Origin: Agarophyton chilense
Taxonomy: Eukaryota; Rhodophyta; Florideophyceae; Gracilariales; Gracilariaceae
Length of the DNA stretch: 64,000 nt
NCBI GenBank assembly: GCA_030374765.1
Contig: JARGXX010000022.1
Span: 62,001 to 126,000 of the forward strand
Reading direction: 5' to 3'
Made by a program: the position numbers and the translations under genes. This document shows positions 33,858-42,023 of the stretch, one piece after another. A model generated the notes under the pieces. That model did not search any database, was not told the DNA's origin, and saw nothing but the letters and a program-made list of their open reading frames with translations. Each line of letters starts with the position of its first letter. The first letter of the stretch is position 1.

Positions 33858-34423
33858 ATGAAGGTATGTGATTGCCCAAGATTTGCCATCAGCAATGGAA
33901 GCGTTGATGGAGCGAACTAACTTGGTTTAAAAACTTACAGAGCAGCGCTGAAAAGGACGCGGCTACTCCCGGGGGCACAGTTGCCCTCGGAAGCTTGGCT
34001 CCACAACAGCTACAAAAGATACAGTCGGATCTGCAAAGAGAAATAGAAATCATTTCTGTGTCTCTCGGACAGCTGTCGAGCGCGGTGCAAAGGCTGTCGG
34101 CCAGCCGAGAAAATGCGGCTCAGATGGCGAATATGAAAGTTGGCTCAGATATCATGGTTCCGATCACTAGTTCCATCTACATACCGGGGAAGCTTGAAGA
34201 CACATCTAAGGTGTTGATTGATGTTGGGACGGGATTCTTCGTTGAGAAGACGCCCACTGCTGCCAAAGATTATTTTGCTAAAAGAGCGTCTCTGTTAAAG
34301 GAAGAGCAAGACCGTGCGACGCAAATCCATACGCAAAAGCGACAACATTTGGAGGCAGTGAGTGCGGTTCTACACCGCAAAACTGCAGAACTAAGTAGCG
34401 GCGAGGGTTCGTCATCAAAATGA
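33858..34423 (+). CDS. PFDN5: Prefoldin subunit 5 (alpha-type), with one 5' intron
   Basis: An alpha-type subunit of the hexameric prefoldin co-chaperone, which delivers nascent actin and tubulin to the CCT chaperonin in the cytosol. Exon 1 is just ATG AAG (33858-33863); exon 2 runs from 33941 to 34423. Joined, they give 162 residues in frame. The fold is the family's two coiled coils around a beta-hairpin: LQREIEIISVSLGQLSSAVQRL, then the hairpin SDIMVPITSSIYIPGKLED with VLIDVGTGFFVEKT, then the C-terminal coil AKDYFAKRASLLKEEQDRA. The D(V/I)GTG(Y/F)(F/Y)VEK motif is diagnostic of GIM5/PFDN5. Exon 2 alone has no ATG before the conserved part, so splicing is needed for a normal start. It converges on RAD51 with a 130-bp gap. 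Confidence 0.9.
33864..33940 (+). other. Spliceosomal intron of the prefoldin 5 gene (77 nt)
   Basis: Donor GTATGTG directly after codon 2, branch-site match ACTAAC with the likely branch A near 33920, and acceptor TTACAG. Removal keeps the frame (phase 0). Confidence 0.88.
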
Positions 34424-34553
34424 GCGAAGCGACTGCTTCCACGAGTCGTTTCAATCAATTCTGATTTCATATCAGCCTGGCGAGCTACTTAAAAGTAGAT
34501 GAGCAGGCAGAACGAGAGGGGGTGATGAAGACAAACAGGACACTATCTTTTTA

Positions 34554-35564
34554 CTAATCGGTGGCATCTGTGATACCACCTTCGCTAATAGAAAACGTTG
34601 CCTCGGCCTCAGGTAGATTCGGACTATCGTAAATCTTACATACACGGTTTTCACCACGGGCCTTTCTTAGTGACAACCTTGTTTGGCTCGCATGTGCTAT
34701 GATATTGCCTCCGATGGGCTTCTTCGGATCAACAGCAAACATGGCGCCTCCGTCGACCTGTGCTACAACTTGGTTGGTAATGACAACCGCACAACCAAAT
34801 TCATCAGCAATGCGTTGTAGCGCGCGCAAAAACTGTCCCATATGTTGTTGGCGAGCAGCAAGCTCCCCTCTTCCAGTGAAATCTGTTCTATATAGAGCAG
34901 TTGCAGAATCAACTATTAGCAAGGCGTACCGGGTCTCAGCCATGAGTGCGCAAGCCTGTTGTAGCAACTGCATCTGATGGTCGGAGTTGTAGGCGCGTGC
35001 AAAGGAGACATTCTCAAGAGCCTCCTCTGGGTCTAGGCCGAAGCGTTCCGCTATTGATTTGCAGCGCTCCGGGCGGAATGTTCCTTCGCTATCAATGTAC
35101 ATGGCTTTTCCCTCCGCACCGCCCTGCTCCATGGGCATCTGACATGTGATGGCGAGCGTGTGGCATAGTTGGGTTTTACCTGTTCGAAACTCGCCAAAGA
35201 TCTCTGTGATGGAACCTGTTTCAATTCCGGAGCCAAGCAAGGTATCAAGCTCCTTGGAACCCGTGGTAAGACTGAGCTGCTGCTCTCGAATTTGAAAATA
35301 CTCTGCAGCAGTGCAAAAGCCGAGCGGCACAAGCTTTGCGGCTTCAGCAATAAGCTTATCAGCTTTTGTCTCGGAAATGCCCTTGACAGCCAAGAGGCGC
35401 TTCTTGGTGGAGTAGGCGACGGATTCGACAGTCATGAGACCGGCGTCACGAAGCTTCTTGGTGTCAGTGGCGGAGATGCCGAGGTCCTCGAGACGTTCTA
35501 CGAGCAGCGGGCCTGCAGCGTCTGCGGGCTCATCTGCTTGATAGACTTCGGCGGCCTGCGCCAT
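34554..35564 (-). CDS. RAD51: RAD51 recombinase
   Basis: A 336-residue eukaryotic strand-exchange protein that forms filaments on single-stranded DNA during homologous recombination. The start at 35564 (MAQAAEVYQ) gives the standard RAD51 length; the open frame upstream is not conserved. Order: an N-terminal helix-hairpin-helix domain ([18 protein letters not shown] to [17 protein letters not shown]), the polymerisation motif FCTA at 83-86 (FxxA), Walker [10 protein letters not shown] at 124-132, Walker [11 protein letters not shown], and the loop 2 region [22 protein letters not shown] and the helix-hairpin-helix separate it from the shorter paralogues, and GEFRTGKTQ fits RAD51 or DMC1. DMC1 is the main alternative. 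Its start diverges from ArgC, with tRNA-Asp between. Confidence 0.92.
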   Translation of the reverse strand: MAQAAEVYQADEPADAAGPLLVERLEDLGISATDTKKLRDAGLMTVESVAYSTKKRLLAVKGISETKADKLIAEAAKLVPLGFCTAAEYFQIREQQLSLTTGSKELDTLLGSGIETGSITEIFGEFRTGKTQLCHTLAITCQMPMEQGGAEGKAMYIDSEGTFRPERCKSIAERFGLDPEEALENVSFARAYNSDHQMQLLQQACALMAETRYALLIVDSATALYRTDFTGRGELAARQQHMGQFLRALQRIADEFGCAVVITNQVVAQVDGGAMFAVDPKKPIGGNIIAHASQTRLSLRKARGENRVCKIYDSPNLPEAEATFSISEGGITDATD

Positions 35565-35785
35565 TGCGAGAGAGGGGCGGAGTGGGGCAGGCTGGTCTGT
35601 GGCACAAAGGCGAGGCGAGGTGCCGCTGCGGAAGCAGCCTAAGTTGGTCTGAGCGGCGCATTTTGGCGCTTTCCGCGCTGTTCGCATTTTGGATGGCCTT
35701 TCACGAAGACTGTACCTGCATGCCATGCAGCATTATGCGTGAGATATAAAATGAATAATAAAATTTCTTGCATTACAGCGCCAAC

Positions 35786-35869
35786 GTTCGTGTAGTATAA
35801 TGGTTAAAGTCAGCCGATGTATATCTCGCTGTCACCGAGGAGATCCGGGTTCAATTCCCGGCACGAGCT
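35786..35869 (+). tRNA. tRNA-Asp (GTC) with a 12-nt insertion in the D-loop
   Basis: An 84-nt cloverleaf. The acceptor GTTCGTG pairs with CACGAGC (one G-U pair), the anticodon stem TCTCG/CGAGG encloses loop CTGTCAC with anticodon GTC, and the T-stem CCGGG/CCCGG encloses TTCAATT. The A box (TAGTATAATGG) and B box (GGTTCAATTCC) are intact. Without the insertion the gene would be the usual 72 nt. The extra bases (about AAGTCAGCCGAT, 35807-35818) lie between the GG-containing D-loop and the 3' side of the D-stem. They may be a non-canonical intron, as known in nuclear tRNAs of Cyanidioschyzon, or simply an oversized loop. By eye I could not draw a clean bulge-helix-bulge around it. Confidence 0.88.
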
Positions 35870-36131
35870 AGGCGATCTGTTTTTGCTTTTCTGTCCCTCA
35901 TTGGTCGCGCCGTTTTTGCAAACCCTTCCTGTGACATTTCTAGTTTTAGATCGCTGTAGTAGAGGGGCAGAAGCCATACCTTTCAGATGCACTTCATCTT
36001 CATCCATTATCTCGCTCGCCTATTATCTCGCTCACCCCTTTTGCATCCCCCATTTGGCTTTGTCTCTCAGCTTTAACCCTCAACTCATCTCCGCGACCCG
36101 CCCGTTCTACACTTCCCCATTCATCACCAAA

Positions 36132-37304
36132 ATGGCTTTCCTTCCGCCTTCCCCGTGGTCCCCCCCCCGTTTCATCTCGTCGCGCCGAACAACGCGGCTC
36201 GCTGTCTCCACCAAGCCATGCATGACAGCCGCCTCGCCAGCCCCAGTCAAAGTGGCAATCCTTGGCGCCTCAGGGTACACCGGCGCCGAATTACTACGCC
36301 TCCTTGCTCAACATCCCCTCACACGAATTACAACTCTTACGGCAGAACGTTCTGCGGGTAAATCCATAGGAGAAGTTTATCCCCAGTTTTCTTTTGGCGA
36401 ATTCGCCTCTCACCTGCCCAAGCTAGTTAAGACATCTGACGTGCATCAGTGGACCGAACAAGCTGATGTCGTATTCTGCTGTCTTCCGCACGCTACCACG
36501 CAAGAAATTATCGCCTCCTTGCCTCTCGACCAAGGGCTGCGCGTCGTTGACCTATCTGCTGATTTTCGACTTCGCGACATTGAGCTCTATGAGAAATGGT
36601 ACGGCGGAGAGCACCAAGCGAAAAAGCTTCAAGAAGAGGCTGTTTACGGAATAACTGAACTTTTTAGAGACCAAGTACGAACTGCTCGATTGGTTGCAAA
36701 TCCGGGTTGTTATCCTACTTCAGCTCAACTACCACTGATACCGTTACTACGAGAAAAGCTAATCCTACCTCAAGATATAATTATCGACGCAAAGTCTGGT
36801 ACATCCGGCGCTGGCAGAAGTCCAAAGGTGGCAACCCTGTTCTGTGAGGTGGCCGACGGCATTTCTGCATACGGCGTTGCAAAGCACAGGCACACTCCTG
36901 AAATCGAACAGGGTCTCTCAGACGCTTTTGGCTCTCCGGTTCATATCTCCTTCACACCTCACCTCATGCCCATGTCACGTGGTATCCTCGAAACCATTTA
37001 CGTCAAACTTGCTCCCAACATCAACGCTGATACACTCCGACAATGTTTGAAACGTACGTATGAATCGGAGCATTTTGTCCATGTGCTTGATAAAGGTCTA
37101 CCTCCTCCACAAACCCGTCATGTACGAGGCAGTAATAACTGTGTCATGGCTGTTGTTGAAGACGCCGTCCCAGGTCGTGCTATAATTATCAGCTGCCTGG
37201 ATAATGTCGTCAAGGGCGCATCGGGACAAGCCATTCAAAACATGAACGTTATGATGGATATTCCAGAGAATATGGGTTTAGACGTACAACCTACATTCCC
37301 GTAA
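36132..37304 (+). CDS. ARGC: N-acetyl-gamma-glutamyl-phosphate reductase (arginine biosynthesis), plastid-targeted
   Basis: A 390-residue NADPH-dependent enzyme that reduces N-acetylglutamyl phosphate to the semialdehyde, the third step of arginine synthesis. The ATG at 36132 gives a leader of about 35 residues (MAFLPPSPWSPPRFISS, then RRTTRLAVSTK), Ser/Thr/Arg-rich and without acids, consistent with a plastid transit peptide. The NADP motif GASGYTG lies at 45-51, the catalytic Cys193 in VANPGCYPTSAQ, and the conserved histidine in KHRHTPEIEQ near residue 252. FTPHLMPMSRGILETIY and the C-terminal VVKGASGQAIQNMN are also diagnostic. It is a stand-alone ArgC, as in plants and bacteria, not fused to acetylglutamate kinase as in fungi. 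It converges with beta-adaptin across 248 bp. Confidence 0.95.
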   Translation: MAFLPPSPWSPPRFISSRRTTRLAVSTKPCMTAASPAPVKVAILGASGYTGAELLRLLAQHPLTRITTLTAERSAGKSIGEVYPQFSFGEFASHLPKLVKTSDVHQWTEQADVVFCCLPHATTQEIIASLPLDQGLRVVDLSADFRLRDIELYEKWYGGEHQAKKLQEEAVYGITELFRDQVRTARLVANPGCYPTSAQLPLIPLLREKLILPQDIIIDAKSGTSGAGRSPKVATLFCEVADGISAYGVAKHRHTPEIEQGLSDAFGSPVHISFTPHLMPMSRGILETIYVKLAPNINADTLRQCLKRTYESEHFVHVLDKGLPPPQTRHVRGSNNCVMAVVEDAVPGRAIIISCLDNVVKGASGQAIQNMNVMMDIPENMGLDVQPTFP

Positions 37305-37552
37305 ACCTTCTGTCCTTCCTGAGCGAGAATCGCCAGCTGTACTTTTTTCTTTCCCCGTGTCACATGGCTGTCTTTCCTCACTAAATCTTGCTTTGCGAAG
37401 ATGTTTCGATCAAGAAATCCTTTGTACGCCAATCGAAACATCGAAACCTACCCAAAAGTACTACTGTATAATTAGAACGCAAATCGTTCCTCCCCGATCA
37501 TATTAGCTTCAAACGTCTTTCGATTATTTGCGCATTGTCATTATGACAAATA

Positions 37553-40336
37553 TCAACCCAGCAGCACGCCGCATACATTGTTGAATGCCATAAGCGCAAG
37601 ATTACTACCTTGTGGTAAAGTGGACCTTGATGATATCTTCCCTTCTAGCTTCCCTATGGCCGATGGAAGTGTTAGCTCCCCCATCACCACGTGTTTGAAT
37701 GGGCCTGCGAACTGCGCCGATACATAGATTACTGGGGGCTTCATGTGCGCTCTTTTTGCAACTGTGTAGATGCCTGATGTTTCCAACTTACTTGAAATCC
37801 AATCGAGTGATCCAGCTGCGTCGTTTCCGAAAGATATGGTTGCGGAAACCTCCGAGTGGTCAGGAACTTTTCTCCAGGCGTCAAGGAAGCGGGGCTTTTG
37901 CATGGCACCCACGGCTCTATCTAGTAGCTCTTCTACATGCTTTGAGCAGTCAATTGTGAAGTAAAATATCCCACCAGGGGAGTACTTGATGGCAACTTGA
38001 AGCTCAAATCCCTTGCTACCATCAGCCTCACCATGAAAATGTAAAGGAACTTCAATTTTGATATTCTCACCAGGGGCGATGTGCTGGTCTGTCAGAGGTG
38101 AAGCGAGACCAAATGCGAACATATTCTTGTTCAATTGGAGCGCAAAATCGCTCATCGTGTTCTGGCTTTCATTTTGCAGTTCTAGCCCAAGCACATAAGT
38201 TTTTGAACCTTTCAGGAACAACCTACTCTTCACTACCAAACCTTTTCCGCGTGCCGCACACAATACTTCATCTGTGCCACTGAACATCGTTGATTTTCGG
38301 CTGGGGTGGCCAACTATCGAACTCAGACCTAAGTCTTTACTCAGTCCTGAATCTAGTTGACTTATCTGACCACGTTGGGACAGTGCAGATGGGCCCGGTG
38401 GACCTCCAAGAACATCTTCCAGAAGAGAGTCACCGACGGGTAAGGAGAGAGGCCCTGAACCATCTGTTATGGCAGGAGGTGCGGAACTGTTTTCCGTGGG
38501 TTCTTCAACAACAGGACTTAGACCGAGCAGGTCTTCCTCGGCCATGGCTTCATCCACGTCGGAAGTGAATGGCATTCGTTTTCTTTCGCTCCGGAATAGA
38601 GAAGGCGGTTGGTGAAAGACAGCTGCCATCGAGGATAATGAAGCGAGTAGTTCCTTGCACAACTCGGGCGGAACGAGAGATTGATTGTGTTCAATCCCTA
38701 CCTTGTTGCTGAGCACAATGTTCTGCGCCGTTTCTACCCCGCATTCAAGAAGTCTTTGGTATACAAAGCCTCGGTCACGAAGGTCTATATTCTCTGACTC
38801 TTCAGTTGCATAGAGAATCATTGCTCGCGCTCCCTTTTCCGCTTCAGCCCCACAAAGAACAAAAGCTTTCAGACATGCAGTAAGTACTTGTTGTTGGACG
38901 ATGATTGTCTCCTCATGTATTCCATCAACTATAACGTCAAGCATATCAACAGCGGACGGTAGGCGATCTGCATGTTCACCGATGATCCAGACTAAAGCAC
39001 TTTTCGCTTTTGGGTCCTGAACGTGTTCTGCAGATTCACACATTTGAGGCACAATCTCGTCAAACTGTCTCGGATAACAACGTAGTACATCTTTTAGAGC
39101 GATAGAAACTGCTTCCGTTAAGTGAGGCATTCTCTTCCTGAGCATGTCAGAGAACACATGAACGCATTGACCTGAGAGTTGCGGCAGTCGAATCGCGATC
39201 TGCGAGATAGAGGCCACCGCCTTTTGGGCAAAATGTACGTCCACGTCTCCCGAATATTCGATTAGTTCCGCTAAAACTCGTTCGCTGTTAGATTCGTTTG
39301 TGATTCTCACAAGTATATTTAGCTTCTCCGTCTTCACGTACAAGGGATCTGCGTAGGATACGAAAAACGCTCTGATATCATTGGCAAATAGGCCAGGATA
39401 TTCACTCAAAAGGAGAGTGAAGTTTCTTAGAGCGACAAACTGCAGCTCCGGTTGCACCGTTAAGAGCGAAATGAGAGGCGCACTCATTTTCTTAACCAAG
39501 AAATCGCGCTTCTCTTGAGAATCGAGCATTGGCATTAGTTCAACAATTATCTTCACCGCCGCAAGAACAACAGCGGGATTGGTATGCTGCAATCTCGGCA
39601 CTATTCTTTCAACCATTCGATCCGCTTCCTCTGATGTGGCTGGCTTGTATGAAGCTATAGCGTCCAGTATGAACACCTGTCCCCATTCCGTACATTCTGA
39701 CAAAGCTGAAAGAAAACGAGGAATGGTCGAACTATTAAGCGGTAGAAGACTTCGATTATTCGAAGATTCAGAAATCTCAGAGAGAGCGGCGACAGCGTTT
39801 GAAACAACCATAGGGTTCCCATCTACAAGGAGCTGCTGCAATTCGTCTATAAATCCTTCCCCAACAGCGAGGGCAAGGTTTGTATCATAAAGCTTCGCAA
39901 CGCAGACTGCCGCTGTTTTTCTCACGTAGGGGTCTGCATCATGAAGAGCGGCGTGTAGCGGATCACAAAGGTACTCCGTTATTTTCTCGAGCGGTATTAA
40001 AGCCATGGTTCGAATTGCAAGGGCGCGGATCAGTGGGTTGTGATCTCTTGCATCCTTGATGAACGTGTTCACGATTAATATGGAAAGGTCTGGCTTTGAT
40101 TGTGCGTAGTTAATTATGTACAAGTAAACTAACTTCTTCATTGATAAATCGCCTGCGGTGTTCTTGACGACGTCAGTAAATAAAGATGAGACATCACGCC
40201 CGAGTGTCATAGCTGCAACCGTGCGCTTTAGAGCATTTTTTCGTTCCTTTGTAGTTGTGGCATTCAGCGCTTGGCGAAGCTCGTGAAGCTCGCCTTTGCG
40301 CCCTCCGGTCTGAAACATACGACCATCTGGAGCCAT
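37553..40336 (-). CDS. AP-1/AP-2 complex beta subunit (beta-adaptin)
   Basis: A 927-residue large subunit of a clathrin adaptor complex, acting at the trans-Golgi network, endosomes or plasma membrane. The trunk (about residues 12-560) is made of HEAT/ARM helices with near-invariant beta-adaptin blocks such as AAMTLGRDVSSLF, KKLVYLYIINYA, NPLIRALAIRTM, DPYVRKTAAVCVAKL and NPMVVSNAVAALSEI. A flexible hinge (about 600-690) holds EDLLGLSPVVEEP. The ear domain (about 700-927) begins near VLCAARGKGLVVKSRLF. I do not see a standard clathrin box of the LLDLD type in the hinge. Outside animals one beta chain often serves both AP-1 and AP-2, so the two cannot be told apart here. It diverges from the Dsc3-like gene over 596 bp. 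Confidence 0.93.
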   Translation of the reverse strand: MAPDGRMFQTGGRKGELHELRQALNATTTKERKNALKRTVAAMTLGRDVSSLFTDVVKNTAGDLSMKKLVYLYIINYAQSKPDLSILIVNTFIKDARDHNPLIRALAIRTMALIPLEKITEYLCDPLHAALHDADPYVRKTAAVCVAKLYDTNLALAVGEGFIDELQQLLVDGNPMVVSNAVAALSEISESSNNRSLLPLNSSTIPRFLSALSECTEWGQVFILDAIASYKPATSEEADRMVERIVPRLQHTNPAVVLAAVKIIVELMPMLDSQEKRDFLVKKMSAPLISLLTVQPELQFVALRNFTLLLSEYPGLFANDIRAFFVSYADPLYVKTEKLNILVRITNESNSERVLAELIEYSGDVDVHFAQKAVASISQIAIRLPQLSGQCVHVFSDMLRKRMPHLTEAVSIALKDVLRCYPRQFDEIVPQMCESAEHVQDPKAKSALVWIIGEHADRLPSAVDMLDVIVDGIHEETIIVQQQVLTACLKAFVLCGAEAEKGARAMILYATEESENIDLRDRGFVYQRLLECGVETAQNIVLSNKVGIEHNQSLVPPELCKELLASLSSMAAVFHQPPSLFRSERKRMPFTSDVDEAMAEEDLLGLSPVVEEPTENSSAPPAITDGSGPLSLPVGDSLLEDVLGGPPGPSALSQRGQISQLDSGLSKDLGLSSIVGHPSRKSTMFSGTDEVLCAARGKGLVVKSRLFLKGSKTYVLGLELQNESQNTMSDFALQLNKNMFAFGLASPLTDQHIAPGENIKIEVPLHFHGEADGSKGFELQVAIKYSPGGIFYFTIDCSKHVEELLDRAVGAMQKPRFLDAWRKVPDHSEVSATISFGNDAAGSLDWISSKLETSGIYTVAKRAHMKPPVIYVSAQFAGPFKHVVMGELTLPSAIGKLEGKISSRSTLPQGSNLALMAFNNVCGVLLG

Positions 40337-40932
40337 TTTGACTGCCTAGTATGACAGAACCGCTGAGGGATCGATTGAACTAATCCTGATGTAGACTGGA
40401 AGAGGTGCCTCTTACGCTGAGAGTGAGTTATCAAAGATTAGAAGCAGATATGAAAGATGACTGCCAAGAACCCATAGCGTTGTGCAATTTGCAATGTGAG
40501 GAAAGGGACCGTAATGGTGAAGTTCGACCGTATTGCAGCCTAAATTAGACACCGTGTAGTCTTCTGAGTGTACGTTGGTACCGTAGTAATTACAGTTCAG
40601 TGCTTGGATGCCGAACATTTCTGCAATTTTCTCAGAGAATACATGCTGACATTTAAGGCGATGGCGTGTGTGCCGCCCATGAAGAGAGACGGGACGGATA
40701 CGTATCTGCTGATTCATGTCATGGAGGGCTGGTCTGACGTCCTGTCGTCACACGCACGATACAGCAACGTCGACTAACGTACCACCTCACGCCGTCTTCG
40801 ACTCGATAAAGGGTTAAGGGTTAGAGGGCTACCCTCCACCGCCGTCTGGCCTTTCGCGTATTTTAACTCGCTCTCCATGTCTATGTCGACCTAAGTTCAG
40901 CAGTTTCTCTAATCTTTGGTCTGGAAACGAAC
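40337..40932. promoter_or_regulatory. Shared upstream region of beta-adaptin and the Dsc3-like gene
   Basis: 596 bp between divergent ATGs. No coding or RNA feature was seen. It is presumed to be a bidirectional promoter. Confidence 0.45.
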
Positions 40933-41751
40933 ATGCCAGACAATGAAGAAGCCGAAAAGCCTGCGGTCCAACATGTGCGCGTTGGTCTCCCAGGTGGCAC
41001 TGTCCACGACTTCGAGCTACCCTTGGATGCAACATTGTCCGACGTAGCGGACCGTATCGTTGAAGCCGAAAACCTAGACGGGGATGCGTTCAGGATAAGA
41101 CTAATAAGCGGAGGCAAGCTCTTCACGGACTTCTCGTTGCCGGTGCGCGAAATCGTTGGCGATGGAGATTTCCTTCACTGTGCAGTATCGCAGAGACACA
41201 ATGAAGTAGATGAGTCGCAACAGCGGAGCGAAAATCAAAGTGACGTAGCGCCCTCAGACGGAAACTTGGTGTTCGAAGCAATTGACACATATCGCGGTGT
41301 GAGTGTCATAATTCCAGAGCAGTCGGCTCTTGCTTCAGACAGACTCATGGAAGCGGGATTCTCCGCAGAAGAAACTCGCCTGATACTTCAACACTTTCAG
41401 GTATTACAAAGTCATGCGCGACGTGGTCGGCATCCCACCGGAGATATTGAGGAAGGAGGTCAACGAGCTGAAGTTGGCATCGACGAAAATGGTGATTTAA
41501 TTACAAGAGTACGACGTCCTCGAGCCGAACCTAGGTCGATGCTAACTTCAGGGGTGGAAGGTTCAAATGCAGACTTTCTAATGGGGTGTATTTTTGGATA
41601 CCTGCTCGGTATTATTGTCCTCGTGCTACTGCTAGATAACAGCGCAACACGCCGCTGGCGTGTCGGGCTGATTGCAGGCGTGGCAACCAATTGTGCTTTT
41701 GGTATTCTGCGAACCAGTTTGCGCTTGAACAATTCCTTCTCAGCAACTTAA
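40933..41751 (+). CDS. Dsc3-like membrane protein with ubiquitin-like domain (DUF2407 type)
   Basis: A 272-residue protein with a ubiquitin-like fold at about residues 14-86 (VRVGLPGGTVHDFELPLDATLSDVAD-type start, RIRLISGGKLFTD), a linker, a short conserved motif DRLMEAGFSAEETRLILQHF at 136-155, and two membrane segments at about 214-234 and 243-262 (GCIFGYLLGIIVLVLLL and RVGLIAGVATNCAFG). This order matches fungal Dsc3 and plant DUF2407 proteins. Dsc3 is a subunit of the Golgi/endosomal Dsc ubiquitin ligase, which in fission yeast activates SREBP and in budding yeast removes orphan membrane proteins. The role in this organism is inference. HERP or TMUB proteins are alternatives but lack the GFS..E motif. 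Confidence 0.7.
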   Translation: MPDNEEAEKPAVQHVRVGLPGGTVHDFELPLDATLSDVADRIVEAENLDGDAFRIRLISGGKLFTDFSLPVREIVGDGDFLHCAVSQRHNEVDESQQRSENQSDVAPSDGNLVFEAIDTYRGVSVIIPEQSALASDRLMEAGFSAEETRLILQHFQVLQSHARRGRHPTGDIEEGGQRAEVGIDENGDLITRVRRPRAEPRSMLTSGVEGSNADFLMGCIFGYLLGIIVLVLLLDNSATRRWRVGLIAGVATNCAFGILRTSLRLNNSFSAT

Positions 41752-42023
41752 TGGGAGCACTTGTCACCAAGCTCTCATGGATTCCACGATCAGACGAGAT
41801 CCGCAAGGACAAATGTCTCAGTTTGCAAAAGTTATCTTGTCTCCAGGGGCGCTCTCCCTTGAAATATATCAATAGAATAGTTCTCCTGCTCTGAATTTCG
41901 AGTAGCGCTTGGGCACATACTTTTCACTCTTGCGAAGTCAGAGGCGCCAACCGTCACAAGGTACGCTTTGATATCAAGACGTTTGTCTGGACCAGATTCA
42001 TATGCTAGAGCAGGCTAGCACGT

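Noticed and set aside
40568-40777. Small plus-strand frame between beta-adaptin and the Dsc3-like gene
   Set aside because: It lacks an ATG start and shows no conservation pattern, and it lies in the presumed shared promoter.
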